Assembly: GCA_020403045.1 (NCBI GenBank)
Contig: JADBYK010000003.1
Location: 1-64,000, forward strand
From: Cytophagales bacterium
Lineage (GTDB): Bacteria; Bacteroidota; Bacteroidia; Cytophagales; Cyclobacteriaceae
Direction of reading: 5' to 3'
DNA: 64,000 bases
A model generated the notes under the pieces. The model had not been told where the DNA came from, made no database searches, and saw nothing but the letters and a program-made list of their open reading frames with translations. Each line of letters starts with the position of its first letter. Within the stretch, counting starts at the first letter, position 1. The translations under genes were made by a program, and so were the position numbers. This document shows positions 51,086 to 60,399 of the stretch, piece by piece.

Positions 51086-51124
51086 AACCGTCCTGACAGT
51101 AAACGTCAGGACGGTTTTATTTTA
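51086..51124 (+). terminator. ilv attenuator terminator
   Basis: AACCGTCCTGAC (51086-51097) pairs perfectly with GTCAGGACGGTT (51105-51116) around a 7-nt loop, followed by TTTTATTTTAT. It stands between the leader peptide and ilvE with no other gene that would need it. I did not find a clear antiterminator partner by eye. Confidence 0.85.
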
Positions 51125-51157
51125 TGGCAACTACAACAAACTAACGATTGTTCTAAC

Positions 51158-52051
51158 ATGATAGAGTACTACAACGATGAAACCATTCTTTTTATAGATG
51201 GAAAATTTATCAAGGCGAGCGAGGCCAAAATCGATCTATTTGGTCAGACATTGCATTATGGCTATGGTGTATTTGAAGGCATCCGTTCTTATGAGACTGT
51301 AAATGGAATAAAAGTATTTAAGCCTCGTGCCCATTTCGAACGCTTGCAGCGCAGTTGCGACTTAATGGGAATTCCTTTTACCTACAGCGTAGAAGAACTT
51401 ATACAACTTACCTATCAGGTACTGGAAAAAAACAATCTTTCGAACGCTTATATCCGTCCACTGGTTTTCTGTGGACCCAATATGGAACTCACCGCACCTT
51501 CTGATGTTTCATTGATGATCACAGCCTGGGCTTGTGAACAACATCCTAACTTAAAACAGAAGCGAATTTGCATTTCTTCTTTTCAACGACCCAATCCCAA
51601 AGCTGTTACTGTAGAAGCTAAAGTGTGCGGACTGTACGTAAACTCGATCTTAGCCACTACCGAAGCAAGAAGACGTGGTTTCGATGATGGTTTGTTATTA
51701 GATCTGAATGGATTTGTGGCAGAAGGCCCGGGTGCAAATTTCTTTTATGAGAAAGACGGAGTGATCTATACACCGCCCGCAAAAAGTATTCTTCCAGGAA
51801 TCACTCGTAAAACAGTCATTGATATTTGTAAAGAGTTGGATTTGCCGGTAGAAGAAAAATACTTTAAGCCGGAAGATTTATTTGAAGCCGATAGCGCATT
51901 TTTCTGCAGCACGATGAACGAGATTGTTGCCATTGAATCTGTAGAAGGCCAACCCGTAGCCAAGCTTTGGAAAGATTCAATGGGTGCTTTGATTCAGGAG
52001 ACCTATCGCAATATTGTGTTGGATAAGAGTTACTCGTATGTAATAGTTTAA
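51158..52051 (+). CDS. ilvE: Branched-chain amino acid aminotransferase
   Basis: IlvE transfers the amino group from glutamate to 2-oxo acids in the last step of Val, Leu and Ile synthesis. The 297-aa fold-type IV enzyme starts at ATG 51158 (MIEYYNDETILFIDGKF). An upstream extension of the frame crosses the attenuator and is not real. It has LHYGYGVFEGIRSY, the PLP Lys155 (VEAKVCGLY) and VAEGPGANFFY. It is the first gene of the ilv operon, just after the attenuator. Confidence 0.95.
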   Translation: MIEYYNDETILFIDGKFIKASEAKIDLFGQTLHYGYGVFEGIRSYETVNGIKVFKPRAHFERLQRSCDLMGIPFTYSVEELIQLTYQVLEKNNLSNAYIRPLVFCGPNMELTAPSDVSLMITAWACEQHPNLKQKRICISSFQRPNPKAVTVEAKVCGLYVNSILATTEARRRGFDDGLLLDLNGFVAEGPGANFFYEKDGVIYTPPAKSILPGITRKTVIDICKELDLPVEEKYFKPEDLFEADSAFFCSTMNEIVAIESVEGQPVAKLWKDSMGALIQETYRNIVLDKSYSYVIV

Positions 52052-52112
52052 TGGTTTCCGGTTCTCGGTTCCCAGTAACTGGCAACCTGCAACTGGTAAC
52101 TGTAATAATGAG
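52052..52112. repeat. Intergenic word repeat (GGTTCTCGGTTCCCAG / AACTGGTAAC)
   Basis: The ilvE-ilvD spacer is made of GGTTTCCGGTTCTCGGTTCC and CAGTAACTGGCAACC / CAACTGGTAACTG words that can pair. Transcribed inside the operon, it may be an mRNA hairpin. Confidence 0.4.
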
Positions 52113-52132
52113 CCTTAAAATTATTTAGCAAA

Positions 52133-53818
52133 GTGATTAACGAATTAAACAAATACAGCCGCACCATCACCCAAGACCCCACGCTTCCTGCCTCGCAGGC
52201 GATGTTGTATGGAATTGGTTTGACAGAACAAGATTTAAAAAAAGGACAAGTAGGTATTGTAAGTACAGGCTACGATGGTAACACCTGCAACATGCATCTA
52301 AATGCGCTGGCGCAAGAGGTAAAAACTGCCGTATGGGCTCAGGATCTGGTGGGCTTAATCTTTCATACCATAGGAGTGAGTGACGGAATTGCCAACGGTA
52401 CGGAGGGCATGCGTTATTCGTTGGTTAGCCGAGAAGTAATTGCAGATTCTATTGAGACAGTTTGTGGTGCACAACATTACGATGGTGTCATTGCTGTTGT
52501 GGGTTGCGATAAAAATATGCCGGGCTCAGTGATGGCCATGGGTAGATTAAATCGCCCATCTATAATGGTGTACGGTGGTACGATTGCTGGTGGCCACTAC
52601 AAAGGAAAGGAATTAAATATCATTTCTTCATTTGAAGCCCTTGGCGAAAAAATGCAAGGCAAACTCTCGGAGGAAGATTATAAAGGTATTATACAAAATT
52701 CTTGCCCGGGCGCGGGCGCATGTGGGGGTATGTACACAGCCAATACGATGGCTTCGGCTATTGAAGCGCTGGGTATGGCACTTCCGTATTCTTCTTCGAA
52801 TCCTGCGTTGAGCAAAGAAAAGTCCGCAGAATGTATGGAGGCTGGCAAGGCCATCAGACTTCTTCTTGAAAAAGATTTGAAGCCACGCGACATCATGACG
52901 TTTAAAGCATTTGAAAATGCGATCACCATAGTAATGGCGTTAGGTGGATCAACCAATGCGGTCTTGCATTTAATTGCCATGGCAAAATGTGTCGGCATTA
53001 AAATCACACAAGAAGATTTTCAACGTATTTCTGATAAAACTCCGCTGATTGCAGATTTAAAACCGAGCGGAAAATATTTAATGGAAGCATTGCACAAAAT
53101 CGGTGGTGTGCCTTCCGTGATAAAATATTTGATTCAAAAAGGAATCATGCATGGTGACTGCATCACGGTAACTGGAAAGACCCTTGCTGAAAATGTTGCT
53201 AACGCCAATGTTCTCGATTTCGAAAAACAGGATGTCATTGTTCCATTGGAAAAACCTTTAAAAGCAACCGGTCACATCCAAATTTTATACGGCAATCTTG
53301 CTGAAAAAGGATCTGTTGCAAAAATCACTGGCAAGGAAGGAGAAAGATTTAAAGGCACTGCACGCGTGTTTAATGGTGAGTTTGATGTGGTGGATGGAGT
53401 GAGAACAGGTAAAATAAAAGAAGGCGATGTAGTGGTCATTCGTAATGTGGGGCCAAAAGGAGCACCGGGCATGCCTGAGATGTTGAAACCAACAAGTCTG
53501 ATCATGGGTTCTGGATTGGGTAAATCCGTTGCCTTGATTACCGATGGAAGATTCTCGGGAGGTTCGCACGGTTTTGTAATTGGGCACATTACTCCGGAGT
53601 CTTTTGATGGAGGGTTGATCGGTTTAGTGGAAGACGGAGATTGGATTGAGATTGATATCAAAAAGCATCAGATCAATTTGTTAGTCGATGATAAAACAAT
53701 TGCGATCAGACGGTCGCATCACAAAGTTCCACCACTACGGGTGACGAACGGTGTGCTCTATAAATATGCGAAACAAGTAAAAACAGCTGCTGATGGATGC
53801 GTTACTGACGAAGACTAA
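52133..53818 (+). CDS. ilvD: Dihydroxy-acid dehydratase
   Basis: IlvD dehydrates 2,3-dihydroxy-isovalerate and -methylvalerate to the 2-oxo acids. The 561-aa enzyme starts with GTG. Iron-sulfur ligands are Cys52 (GNTCNMH), Cys125 (GCDKNMPG) and the Cys of [11 protein letters not shown] near 198. The C-terminal signature [26 protein letters not shown] is represented by ITDGRFSGG and GHITPE. The 3' end overlaps ilvB by 26 bp. Confidence 0.97.
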   Translation: MINELNKYSRTITQDPTLPASQAMLYGIGLTEQDLKKGQVGIVSTGYDGNTCNMHLNALAQEVKTAVWAQDLVGLIFHTIGVSDGIANGTEGMRYSLVSREVIADSIETVCGAQHYDGVIAVVGCDKNMPGSVMAMGRLNRPSIMVYGGTIAGGHYKGKELNIISSFEALGEKMQGKLSEEDYKGIIQNSCPGAGACGGMYTANTMASAIEALGMALPYSSSNPALSKEKSAECMEAGKAIRLLLEKDLKPRDIMTFKAFENAITIVMALGGSTNAVLHLIAMAKCVGIKITQEDFQRISDKTPLIADLKPSGKYLMEALHKIGGVPSVIKYLIQKGIMHGDCITVTGKTLAENVANANVLDFEKQDVIVPLEKPLKATGHIQILYGNLAEKGSVAKITGKEGERFKGTARVFNGEFDVVDGVRTGKIKEGDVVVIRNVGPKGAPGMPEMLKPTSLIMGSGLGKSVALITDGRFSGGSHGFVIGHITPESFDGGLIGLVEDGDWIEIDIKKHQINLLVDDKTIAIRRSHHKVPPLRVTNGVLYKYAKQVKTAADGCVTDED

Positions 53819-55544
53819 GGAGAGAGAAGTAGCGAAACCTACAAAAGAAATCAAAGGCGCTGAAATCCTGTTACGCTGCCTGGTGGCGGAAGGAGTAGAA
53901 GTTATGTTCGGTTATCCAGGTGGAGCAATCATGCCGGTGTATGATGCATTGTATGATTATACTGATCAGTTAAATCACATCTTAGTTCGCCATGAACAAG
54001 GCGCCATTCATGCCGCGCAAGGTTATGCGCGTGTGTCCGGTAAAGTGGGTGTAGCACTTGCAACTTCTGGCCCCGGTGCCACTAATTTAATTACCGGGTT
54101 AGCGGATGCATTGATTGATTCAACTCCGGTAGTTTGTATTACCGGGCAAGTCTTCGCGCACCTATTGGGCACCGATGCTTTTCAGGAGATAGATGTCGTC
54201 AATACAACGATCCCGGTTACAAAATGGAATGTCCAAGTAACAGAGGCAAAAGATATTGCCCCTGCGATTGCCAAAGCATTTTACATTGCAAAAACAGGAA
54301 GACCAGGACCTGTACTTGTTGACATCACCAAGAACGCTCAGAATGAATTGTTCGCAGAGGAGAAATATGAAAAATGTAATTTTATCAGAACGTACAAGCC
54401 AAAACCTGCTTTGCAAGCAACACAGGTCGAAGCAGCGGCCACGTTGATCAACAAATCGAAGCGACCCTACATTTTGGCCGGACAAGGCGTATTACTTTCA
54501 GGCGCTACGAAAGAACTAATTGCCTTTTCTGAAAAAACAGGAATACCCGTTGCATCAACGCTGCTCGGACTCGGTGCGTTTCCGCAAGATCATCCAAACT
54601 ATGTTGGCTACTTGGGGATGCATGGCAACTATGGTCCCAATGTAAATACCAATGAATGTGATGTCTTGATTGGCTTGGGAATGCGCTTTGATGATCGTGT
54701 TACCGGCAATGTGAGCAAGTACGCTAAACAAGCGAAGATCATTCATATCGACATTGACAAAGCAGAGATTAATAAAATCATAAAAACGGATGCGTTTATT
54801 TTAGCCGATGCCAAAGAAGCCTTGTCTGCATTGATTGAAAAATGTGAAGAAAAGAAACACACAGAGTGGATTTCTATTTTTCACGCAATGGACAAGATAG
54901 AATATGAAAAAGTCATCAAGAATGAGTTCGCTCCGACATGCAATGAATTGATGATGGCAGAAGTGATCAATTGCCTGTCAAAGAAAACAAACGGTGAGGC
55001 AATTGTGGTGACCGATGTTGGCCAGCACCAAATGGTAACATCTCGCTATTATAAATTCAAAAATCCCCGAACGAACGTAACATCAGGTGGAGCAGGCACG
55101 ATGGGGTTTGCTCTTCCGGCTGCCATGGGGGCAAAACTAGCAATGCCACACAAGCAAGTTGTAGCCGTGATTGGCGATGGCGGCTATCAGATGACCGTAC
55201 AAGAATTAGGAACGATCATGCAGTATAAAATTCCTGTAAAGATTTTAGTGCTGAATAATAATTTTCTGGGTATGGTGCGCCAATGGCAACAGTTGTTTCA
55301 CGCTAAAAGATATTCGTTCACAGAAATGGATAACCCGGATTTTATTAAGATCGCTGAAGCTTACAACATCACTGCAAGGAAAGTGAGTAAAAGGGAAGAA
55401 CTGGAAGCCGCCATACAAGAAATGCTGGATTCGAAGACTTCTTATTTTTTAGAAGCAGTAGTTGGAAAAGAAGATAATGTGTTTCCGATGGTTCCTGCCG
55501 GAGCAGGCGTGGGAGATGTGATTTTGGAAATACCAAGAAAATAG
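53793..55544 (+). CDS. ilvB: Acetolactate synthase large subunit
   Basis: The enzyme condenses two pyruvates, or pyruvate and 2-oxobutyrate. The 583-aa protein has the three TPP-enzyme domains: [14 protein letters not shown] with [14 protein letters not shown] (catalytic Glu), the FAD-binding middle domain with [12 protein letters not shown], and the TPP motif [12 protein letters not shown]...LNNNFLG. It is the biosynthetic (ilvBN) type. The start within ilvD suggests coupling. Confidence 0.96.
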   Translation: MDALLTKTKEREVAKPTKEIKGAEILLRCLVAEGVEVMFGYPGGAIMPVYDALYDYTDQLNHILVRHEQGAIHAAQGYARVSGKVGVALATSGPGATNLITGLADALIDSTPVVCITGQVFAHLLGTDAFQEIDVVNTTIPVTKWNVQVTEAKDIAPAIAKAFYIAKTGRPGPVLVDITKNAQNELFAEEKYEKCNFIRTYKPKPALQATQVEAAATLINKSKRPYILAGQGVLLSGATKELIAFSEKTGIPVASTLLGLGAFPQDHPNYVGYLGMHGNYGPNVNTNECDVLIGLGMRFDDRVTGNVSKYAKQAKIIHIDIDKAEINKIIKTDAFILADAKEALSALIEKCEEKKHTEWISIFHAMDKIEYEKVIKNEFAPTCNELMMAEVINCLSKKTNGEAIVVTDVGQHQMVTSRYYKFKNPRTNVTSGGAGTMGFALPAAMGAKLAMPHKQVVAVIGDGGYQMTVQELGTIMQYKIPVKILVLNNNFLGMVRQWQQLFHAKRYSFTEMDNPDFIKIAEAYNITARKVSKREELEAAIQEMLDSKTSYFLEAVVGKEDNVFPMVPAGAGVGDVILEIPRK

Positions 55545-55550
55545 TTGATG

Positions 55551-55589
55551 GTTATTCGTTGTTCGTGTGTTATGCGAGCAACGAATAAC
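55551..55589. repeat. Perfect 11-bp inverted repeat between ilvB and ilvN
   Basis: GTTATTCGTTG (55551-55561) is complementary to CAACGAATAAC (55579-55589). More AACAAAC words fill the gap to ilvN. The spacers 55905-56015 and 57100-57178 carry variants of the same words. Confidence 0.55.
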
Positions 55590-55610
55590 AAACAACGAAC
55601 AACAAATAAA

Positions 55611-55901
55611 ATGAAACAAGTTTTTACCTTAGAAGTAGCGGCTGATAATAATTTTTCTGTGTTGAACAGGATCATTAACATCCTCAATCGCAGACGGGTG
55701 CGAATCAAGAAATTAATGGCGCACGAAAATGAAAATGATTTTCGTAAAGGAGGCGTGATTATGCTACTACACACTACACCCGATATGATCGAGAAGGTTT
55801 CTACTCAGCTGGAGAAATTAATTGAAGTAGAGATGGTGCGTTCGCAAGAGGGAAGCCAGGTCTACTTTGAGTTAAGCGAGCGGATTGTAGATGTAGACTG
55901 A
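55611..55901 (+). CDS. ilvN: Acetolactate synthase small subunit
   Basis: The regulatory subunit stimulates IlvB and mediates feedback inhibition by valine. Starting at ATG 55611 (MKQVFTLEVAADNNFSVLNR) it has 96 aa and is a single ACT domain with NRIINILNRRRVRIKKL and a hydrophobic strand VIMLLHTT. The C-terminal extension of longer IlvN/IlvH proteins is missing. The frame extends upstream into the hairpin spacer, but that part is not coding. Confidence 0.85.
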   Translation: MKQVFTLEVAADNNFSVLNRIINILNRRRVRIKKLMAHENENDFRKGGVIMLLHTTPDMIEKVSTQLEKLIEVEMVRSQEGSQVYFELSERIVDVD

Positions 55902-55904
55902 GAA

Positions 55905-56015
55905 TGGTCGTTCGTTGTTCGCACTTTTCGTAATAACGCAAATAACGAACAACCAGCAACGAATAACTAACAACAAATAACTAACAACTAGCAACGATTT
56001 ATTAACAACTAAAAA
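55905..56015. repeat. Word-repeat spacer between ilvN and ilvC
   Basis: GTCGTTCGTTGTTCG faces CGAACAACCAGCAACGAATAAC, followed by four more AACAAC/CTAACAAC words. No gene is seen. Confidence 0.45.
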
Positions 56016-56024
56016 CAAATAAAA

Positions 56025-57095
56025 ATGGCAAAGATTAATTTCGGAGGCACCGTAGAGGAAGTAGTAACACGCGAGGAATTTCCAATGGAAAAAGCGCTGG
56101 AACTTTTAAAAAATGAAACAATCGCAATCATTGGATATGGTGTGCAGGGACCTGCGCAAGCATTGAACTTACGCGACAATGGATTCAACGTCATTGTTGG
56201 CCAGCGCAAAGGATCTAAAACATGGGACAAAGCAGTTTCTCACGGTTGGATACCGAGTGAAACACTATTTGACATCAACGAGGCAGCCAACCGCGGAACC
56301 ATCATTCAATTTCTATTATCCGATGCCGGACAAATTGCTGCGTGGCCTACATTGAAGCCATTTCTAACCACAGGTAAGACGCTCTATTTTTCTCACGGAT
56401 TTGGCATTACGTTCAAAGAGCAAACGGGTATAGTTCCTCCTGCTGACGTGGATGTTATTTTGGCAGCGCCAAAAGGGTCAGGTACCTCTGTGCGTAGATT
56501 ATTTTTGCAAGGCAAGGGCATCAACGCGAGTTATGCTGTATTTCAAGATGCAACGGGAAAAGCAACCGATAAAGCGATTGCATTAGGTATTGGTGTTGGG
56601 GCAGGTTATCTCTTCGAAACTGATTTTAAAAAAGAAGTATATTCAGATTTGACAGGAGAGCGTGGCACACTGATGGGTGCCATTGCAGGAATTTTTGAAG
56701 CGCAGTATGAAGTACTACGATCTAAAGGTCATACACCTTCAGAAGCTTTCAACGAAACGGTAGAAGAGTTGACGCAAAGTTTAATGCCATTGGTTGCCGA
56801 GAATGGCATGGACTGGATGTATGCCAATTGTTCAACTACGGCACAACGCGGTGCTTTAGATTGGAAGAAAAAATTCAAAGCAGCTACACTTCCTGTGTTC
56901 AAGGAATTGTATGAAAGCGTAGCGAGTGGAGCCGAAGCAAAACGCACGATTGATACGTGCAGCAAACCAGACTATCGCGAGAAGCTCGCAGAAGAATTGA
57001 AAGAAGTTCGTGAAAGTGAACTGTGGCAAGCGGGTGCGGCAGTACGCGCCTTGCGACCAGAGAAAAACAAAGTAGAGGCGAGCATGATTAACTAA
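56025..57095 (+). CDS. ilvC: Ketol-acid reductoisomerase
   Basis: IlvC isomerises and reduces acetolactate and acetohydroxybutyrate with NAD(P)H. The 356-aa class I enzyme has the Rossmann motif IIGYGVQGPAQALNLRDNG, with a basic QRKGSKTW loop that points to NADPH. FSHGFGITF and the knotted C-terminal domain with Mg ligands in DLTGERGTLMGAIAGIFEAQYE follow (recognisable parts SDLTGERG and GIFEAQYE). It lies in the ilv operon between word-repeat spacers. Confidence 0.97.
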   Translation: MAKINFGGTVEEVVTREEFPMEKALELLKNETIAIIGYGVQGPAQALNLRDNGFNVIVGQRKGSKTWDKAVSHGWIPSETLFDINEAANRGTIIQFLLSDAGQIAAWPTLKPFLTTGKTLYFSHGFGITFKEQTGIVPPADVDVILAAPKGSGTSVRRLFLQGKGINASYAVFQDATGKATDKAIALGIGVGAGYLFETDFKKEVYSDLTGERGTLMGAIAGIFEAQYEVLRSKGHTPSEAFNETVEELTQSLMPLVAENGMDWMYANCSTTAQRGALDWKKKFKAATLPVFKELYESVASGAEAKRTIDTCSKPDYREKLAEELKEVRESELWQAGAAVRALRPEKNKVEASMIN

Positions 57096-57099
57096 AATG

Positions 57100-57177
57100 G
57101 TTGTTCGTAAGTCGTTGTTGGTTATTCGGTGCTAAACAGCTACTAGCCAACAACGGTCAACGATCAACGACCAACGA
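57100..57177. repeat. Word-repeat spacer between ilvC and ilvA
   Basis: GGTTGTTCGTAAGTCGTTGTTGG and CCAACAACGG / CAACGACCAACG words face each other around GCTAAACAGCTACTAGC. It ends directly at the ilvA ATG. Confidence 0.45.
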
Positions 57178-58428
57178 ATGATCTCAGTCTTAAATCAACA
57201 AATCGACATCAACCGCGCGCACCTCGTTCTTAAAAACGTAGTGCTCAAAACTCCCTTGCAGTTTCACCGCAAATTGTCAGAGAAGTTTGGCTGCGAAGTG
57301 TATTTGAAGCGCGAAGATTTGCAAGTGGTTCGTTCCTATAAAATTCGGGGTGCTTATAATTTGATTCAAAGCTTGAGCGAGGCAGAGCGGCAACGTGGCG
57401 TTGTTTGCGCGAGCGCTGGCAATCACGCGCAAGGAGTTGCCTTCTCATGCAAACTACTAGACATCAAGGGTGTCATCTACATGCCTGCTATCACGCCTAA
57501 GCAAAAAATTAATCAGGTGAAAATGTTTGGTGGCAGCAATATTGAAATTGTATTGGTTGGTGATACGTTCGATGATTGCCAGGCACACGCGTTGGAATTT
57601 ACGAAGCAAAATAACAGTGTGTTCATTCCACCTTTTGATCACGAAAAAGTGATTGAAGGGCAAGGAACGGTTGCAAAAGAAATTTTAGAGGAACAATCCA
57701 ATATAGATTATGTATTTGTTCCAGTAGGTGGCGGTGGTTTATCCGCGGGAATGGGAAGCTACTTTGCGACCTACGCTCCTCAAATAAAAATGATTGGGGT
57801 AGAGCCTCAAGGCGCACCGTCTATGAAGGAGGCCTTGAAAGCAGGCAAGCCAGTGATCTTAGACTCAATTCAACGATTTGTTGACGGTGCCTCTGTAAAA
57901 AGAGTAGGTGACCGTAATTTTGAGATTTGTAAGGACGCTTTGGCAGATATGCTTCTGGTGCCAGAGGGAAAAGTCAGTTCCACGATTCTCCAATTATATA
58001 ATGAAGATGCGATTGTTGCGGAACCGGCTGGAGCATTGTCCATCGCAGCCTTAGACCAATACGCAGATCAAATCAAAGGAAAAAAAGTAGTTTGCGTTTT
58101 AAGCGGTGGCAATAACGACATCGACCGGATGCAGGAGATTAAGGAGCGATCACTACTCTATGAAGGTTTGAAGCATTATTTTATCGTGCGCTTTGCTCAG
58201 CGCCCGGGCGCATTGAAAGAATTTGTCAATCACATATTGGGGCCGAATGATGATATCGTGCGTTTTGAGTTCATCCAAAAACATAATAAAGAAACAGGTC
58301 CGGCTCTTATCGGAATTGAAGTAAAGACTAAAGAAGATTTTGATTTTCTGATTGAGCGAATGAATAGCCACAAATTGAACTATACACTTGTCAATCAGAA
58401 CGAGAACCTGTTTGAATATTTGGTGTAG
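57178..58428 (+). CDS. ilvA: Threonine ammonia-lyase, biosynthetic
   Basis: IlvA makes 2-oxobutyrate from threonine, the entry to isoleucine. The 416-aa fold-type II PLP enzyme has Lys55 (VVRSYKIRGAYN), SAGNHAQGVAFSC, the PLP phosphate loop VGGGGLSAGMG and a C-terminal ACT-like domain (FIVRFAQRPGALKEFVNHIL) for feedback control. It is the last ilv gene. No terminator is visible in the 59 bp before the next gene. Confidence 0.95.
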   Translation: MISVLNQQIDINRAHLVLKNVVLKTPLQFHRKLSEKFGCEVYLKREDLQVVRSYKIRGAYNLIQSLSEAERQRGVVCASAGNHAQGVAFSCKLLDIKGVIYMPAITPKQKINQVKMFGGSNIEIVLVGDTFDDCQAHALEFTKQNNSVFIPPFDHEKVIEGQGTVAKEILEEQSNIDYVFVPVGGGGLSAGMGSYFATYAPQIKMIGVEPQGAPSMKEALKAGKPVILDSIQRFVDGASVKRVGDRNFEICKDALADMLLVPEGKVSSTILQLYNEDAIVAEPAGALSIAALDQYADQIKGKKVVCVLSGGNNDIDRMQEIKERSLLYEGLKHYFIVRFAQRPGALKEFVNHILGPNDDIVRFEFIQKHNKETGPALIGIEVKTKEDFDFLIERMNSHKLNYTLVNQNENLFEYLV

Positions 58429-58487
58429 CTGAGGCATACTCAAATATCTTCCTAATTGCATATCTTGGGGCTCTAATTCTCATAGAT

Positions 58488-59708
58488 ATGAAACTCTTTC
58501 GAAAGATTTTCCTTGTTTTTGCAGCACTAGTTGGGCTAGCTGCCATCATCATACTTTTGTTTTATCGACAAGAATCTTATCAGCTTTATAAAGTGCTAAC
58601 CTTTTTTGATAAGGGCAACATTTCCGAAAACTTCAGAGGGGTAAAGGATATATTTCCTACGACTACAGTACCCAAACCGGATCGATCTGATCCATTTCCA
58701 ATAAGTTCGAAGCCTTATTCATTGCCTACTTCCTTTCAGGTCAATGACTCAACAGTAGATACTAACGCCTTTCTTGACTTTACGTTGACAGACGCTTTGA
58801 TCATCATCCAAAATGACACCATTCGGCATGAATCTTATTCCAATGGATTTAAAATTGACGATCATCATATTTCCTGGTCTATGTCGAAGTCGGTGGTGTC
58901 GGCTTTGCTCGGAATTGCCATTGGTGAGGGGAAGATTAAAAGTATTGAACAAACCGTAACTGACTACCTTCCTGATTTTGCAGGAACTGGCTATGATCAA
59001 GTTCGCATTAAAGATTTACTTCAGATGTCTTCCGGGGTTGCCTTTAACGAGGACTATAGCGATTTCAATTCTGATATCAACATAATGGGAAGGTACTTTG
59101 CATTGGGGATGCCGATGGCCGATTTTGCGAAAACTCTAAAAAGAGAGCGAACTCCAGGTACATATAATCACTACGTGAGTATTGACACACAAGTGCTGGG
59201 TATGATTCTGGTGAAGGCAACTGGTGTATCGATTACACAATATATGAAGGAGAAACTTTGGGCTGCCATTGGAGCAGAATCGGAAGCGTTTTGGATAGTT
59301 GATAAATCAGGAATGGAATTCGCCTTGGGTGGCTTAAATATTACAGCGAGAGATTACGCAAAGCTAGGTCAGTTATTTCTAGATACTGGTAAGTGGCAAG
59401 GCCGGCAAATTGTTCCCAGAGAATGGGTGTTAGCATCCATTACTCCCGATGCACCTCATGTGATGCCGGGAAAAAGAGCCAATGCTGCGCTCACAGATGG
59501 ATATGGCTTTCAATGGTGGATACCGGAGGGAAGCAAGGGTGAATTTGATGCACAGGGAATCTATGATCAATTCATTTACATCGACCCAAAATCAAAAATG
59601 GTGATTGTGAAACTTTCATCCAATTACCATTTTAAGAATGACAAAAAGCGAATTTTCCATGAACTAGAAATCGCTTTGTTTAGAAAGATAGTGGAGCAGA
59701 GAATTTAA
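58488..59708 (+). CDS. Serine hydrolase, beta-lactamase (class C) family
   Basis: The 406-aa protein has an N-terminal signal anchor (IFLVFAALVGLAAIIILLF, residues 7-25). The catalytic SxxK is SMSK (131-134). IKDLLQMSSGVAFNED is the typical flanking motif, HYVSIDTQVLG holds the Tyr of the YxN-type site, and YGFQWWIP stands near the third motif. Such proteins hydrolyse esters or peptides; beta-lactam resistance is not implied. It would be periplasmic and membrane-tethered. Confidence 0.85.
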   Translation: MKLFRKIFLVFAALVGLAAIIILLFYRQESYQLYKVLTFFDKGNISENFRGVKDIFPTTTVPKPDRSDPFPISSKPYSLPTSFQVNDSTVDTNAFLDFTLTDALIIIQNDTIRHESYSNGFKIDDHHISWSMSKSVVSALLGIAIGEGKIKSIEQTVTDYLPDFAGTGYDQVRIKDLLQMSSGVAFNEDYSDFNSDINIMGRYFALGMPMADFAKTLKRERTPGTYNHYVSIDTQVLGMILVKATGVSITQYMKEKLWAAIGAESEAFWIVDKSGMEFALGGLNITARDYAKLGQLFLDTGKWQGRQIVPREWVLASITPDAPHVMPGKRANAALTDGYGFQWWIPEGSKGEFDAQGIYDQFIYIDPKSKMVIVKLSSNYHFKNDKKRIFHELEIALFRKIVEQRI

Positions 59709-59711
59709 TAT

Positions 59712-60056
59712 TTATCTAGAGACCTCAGTAATTTCCTTTTCAAGAACTTTTTCAACAAACTGATTTAGAGACATTTTTAACGTAGCAGATTTAATAGCTG
59801 CAAGTCGGTGAATTTTCGGCTTAAGCCTTACATTGAAACTCCCTTTGTATTCTTTGTCTGGATCTTTTCCAAGTTCTTTGCAGGTAGCTATGTAGTCTTC
59901 CACAGCATCTCTAAATGCTTTTTTCAATCTAGCTACTGAGTCAGCTTCGAATGTTACCAAATCTCTGATACCAACTATTTTTCCGAAGAAGATTTCATCT
60001 TCATTACTGAACTCAACAGAGCCAGTATATCCATTATGTACTAAAACATTTTTCAT
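59712..60056 (-). CDS. hicB: HicB-type antitoxin
   Basis: The 114-aa protein has the degenerate RNase H-like HicB fold (GYTGSVEFSNEDEIFFGKIV, ADSVARLKKAFRDAVEDYI) and a C-terminal ribbon-helix-helix (FNVRLKPKIHRLAAIKSATL, SLNQFVEKVLEKEI). It neutralises HicA and represses the operon through the palindrome at 60308-60330. Its start overlaps the hicA stop by 4 bp. Confidence 0.92.
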   Translation of the reverse strand: MKNVLVHNGYTGSVEFSNEDEIFFGKIVGIRDLVTFEADSVARLKKAFRDAVEDYIATCKELGKDPDKEYKGSFNVRLKPKIHRLAAIKSATLKMSLNQFVEKVLEKEITEVSR

Positions 60057-60301
60057 AGTAGTCCTTCTTCTTTTAAATGTTCAATGATCAATTCAACTAC
60101 GTATATTTTTAATATCGGCTTGGGGTGAGGCTCATGCAGGCTTACAGAAATCCTAGTTTTAGGGTTCGTAAATTTTCTTCTTGATCCTCCGCCTCTCAAT
60201 TCTTCATATCCAAAATGGGACATGATCGTTTGTAATTCTCTCCATGTAAAGTCTCTTGGCTTACTTTTAAGCCTATCTAATGCTTTTTGAAACTTACTCA
60301 T
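60053..60301 (-). CDS. hicA: HicA-type mRNA interferase toxin
   Basis: HicA is a small dsRBD-fold ribonuclease. From ATG 60301 the protein has 82 aa: MSKFQKALDRLKSKPRDFTW, then ELQTIMSHFGYEELRGGGSRRKF and the catalytic His in ISVSLHEPHPKPILK. The toxin comes first and the antitoxin second, as usual for hicAB. The promoter -7 element ends only 3-4 nt before the ATG, so the transcript may be leaderless. Confidence 0.9.
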   Translation of the reverse strand: MSKFQKALDRLKSKPRDFTWRELQTIMSHFGYEELRGGGSRRKFTNPKTRISVSLHEPHPKPILKIYVVELIIEHLKEEGLL

Positions 60302-60304
60302 AAA

Positions 60305-60333
60305 CAAATGTAACTATATTTTAGTTACATCAA
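60305..60333 (-). promoter_or_regulatory. hicAB promoter with overlapping palindromic operator
   Basis: On the minus strand TTG (60333-60331), an 18-nt spacer and TACATTTG (60312-60305). Within it ATGTAACTA (60308-60316) and TAGTTACAT (60322-60330) form a perfect 9-bp inverted repeat with a 5-bp centre. This is a textbook position for repression by the HicB ribbon-helix-helix domain. Confidence 0.7.
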
Positions 60334-60399
60334 AAAAACATAAGCTGCCTAACTTTATTATACGTTCTGTAATCGCTACATTGTGGTTTATTAAATCGT

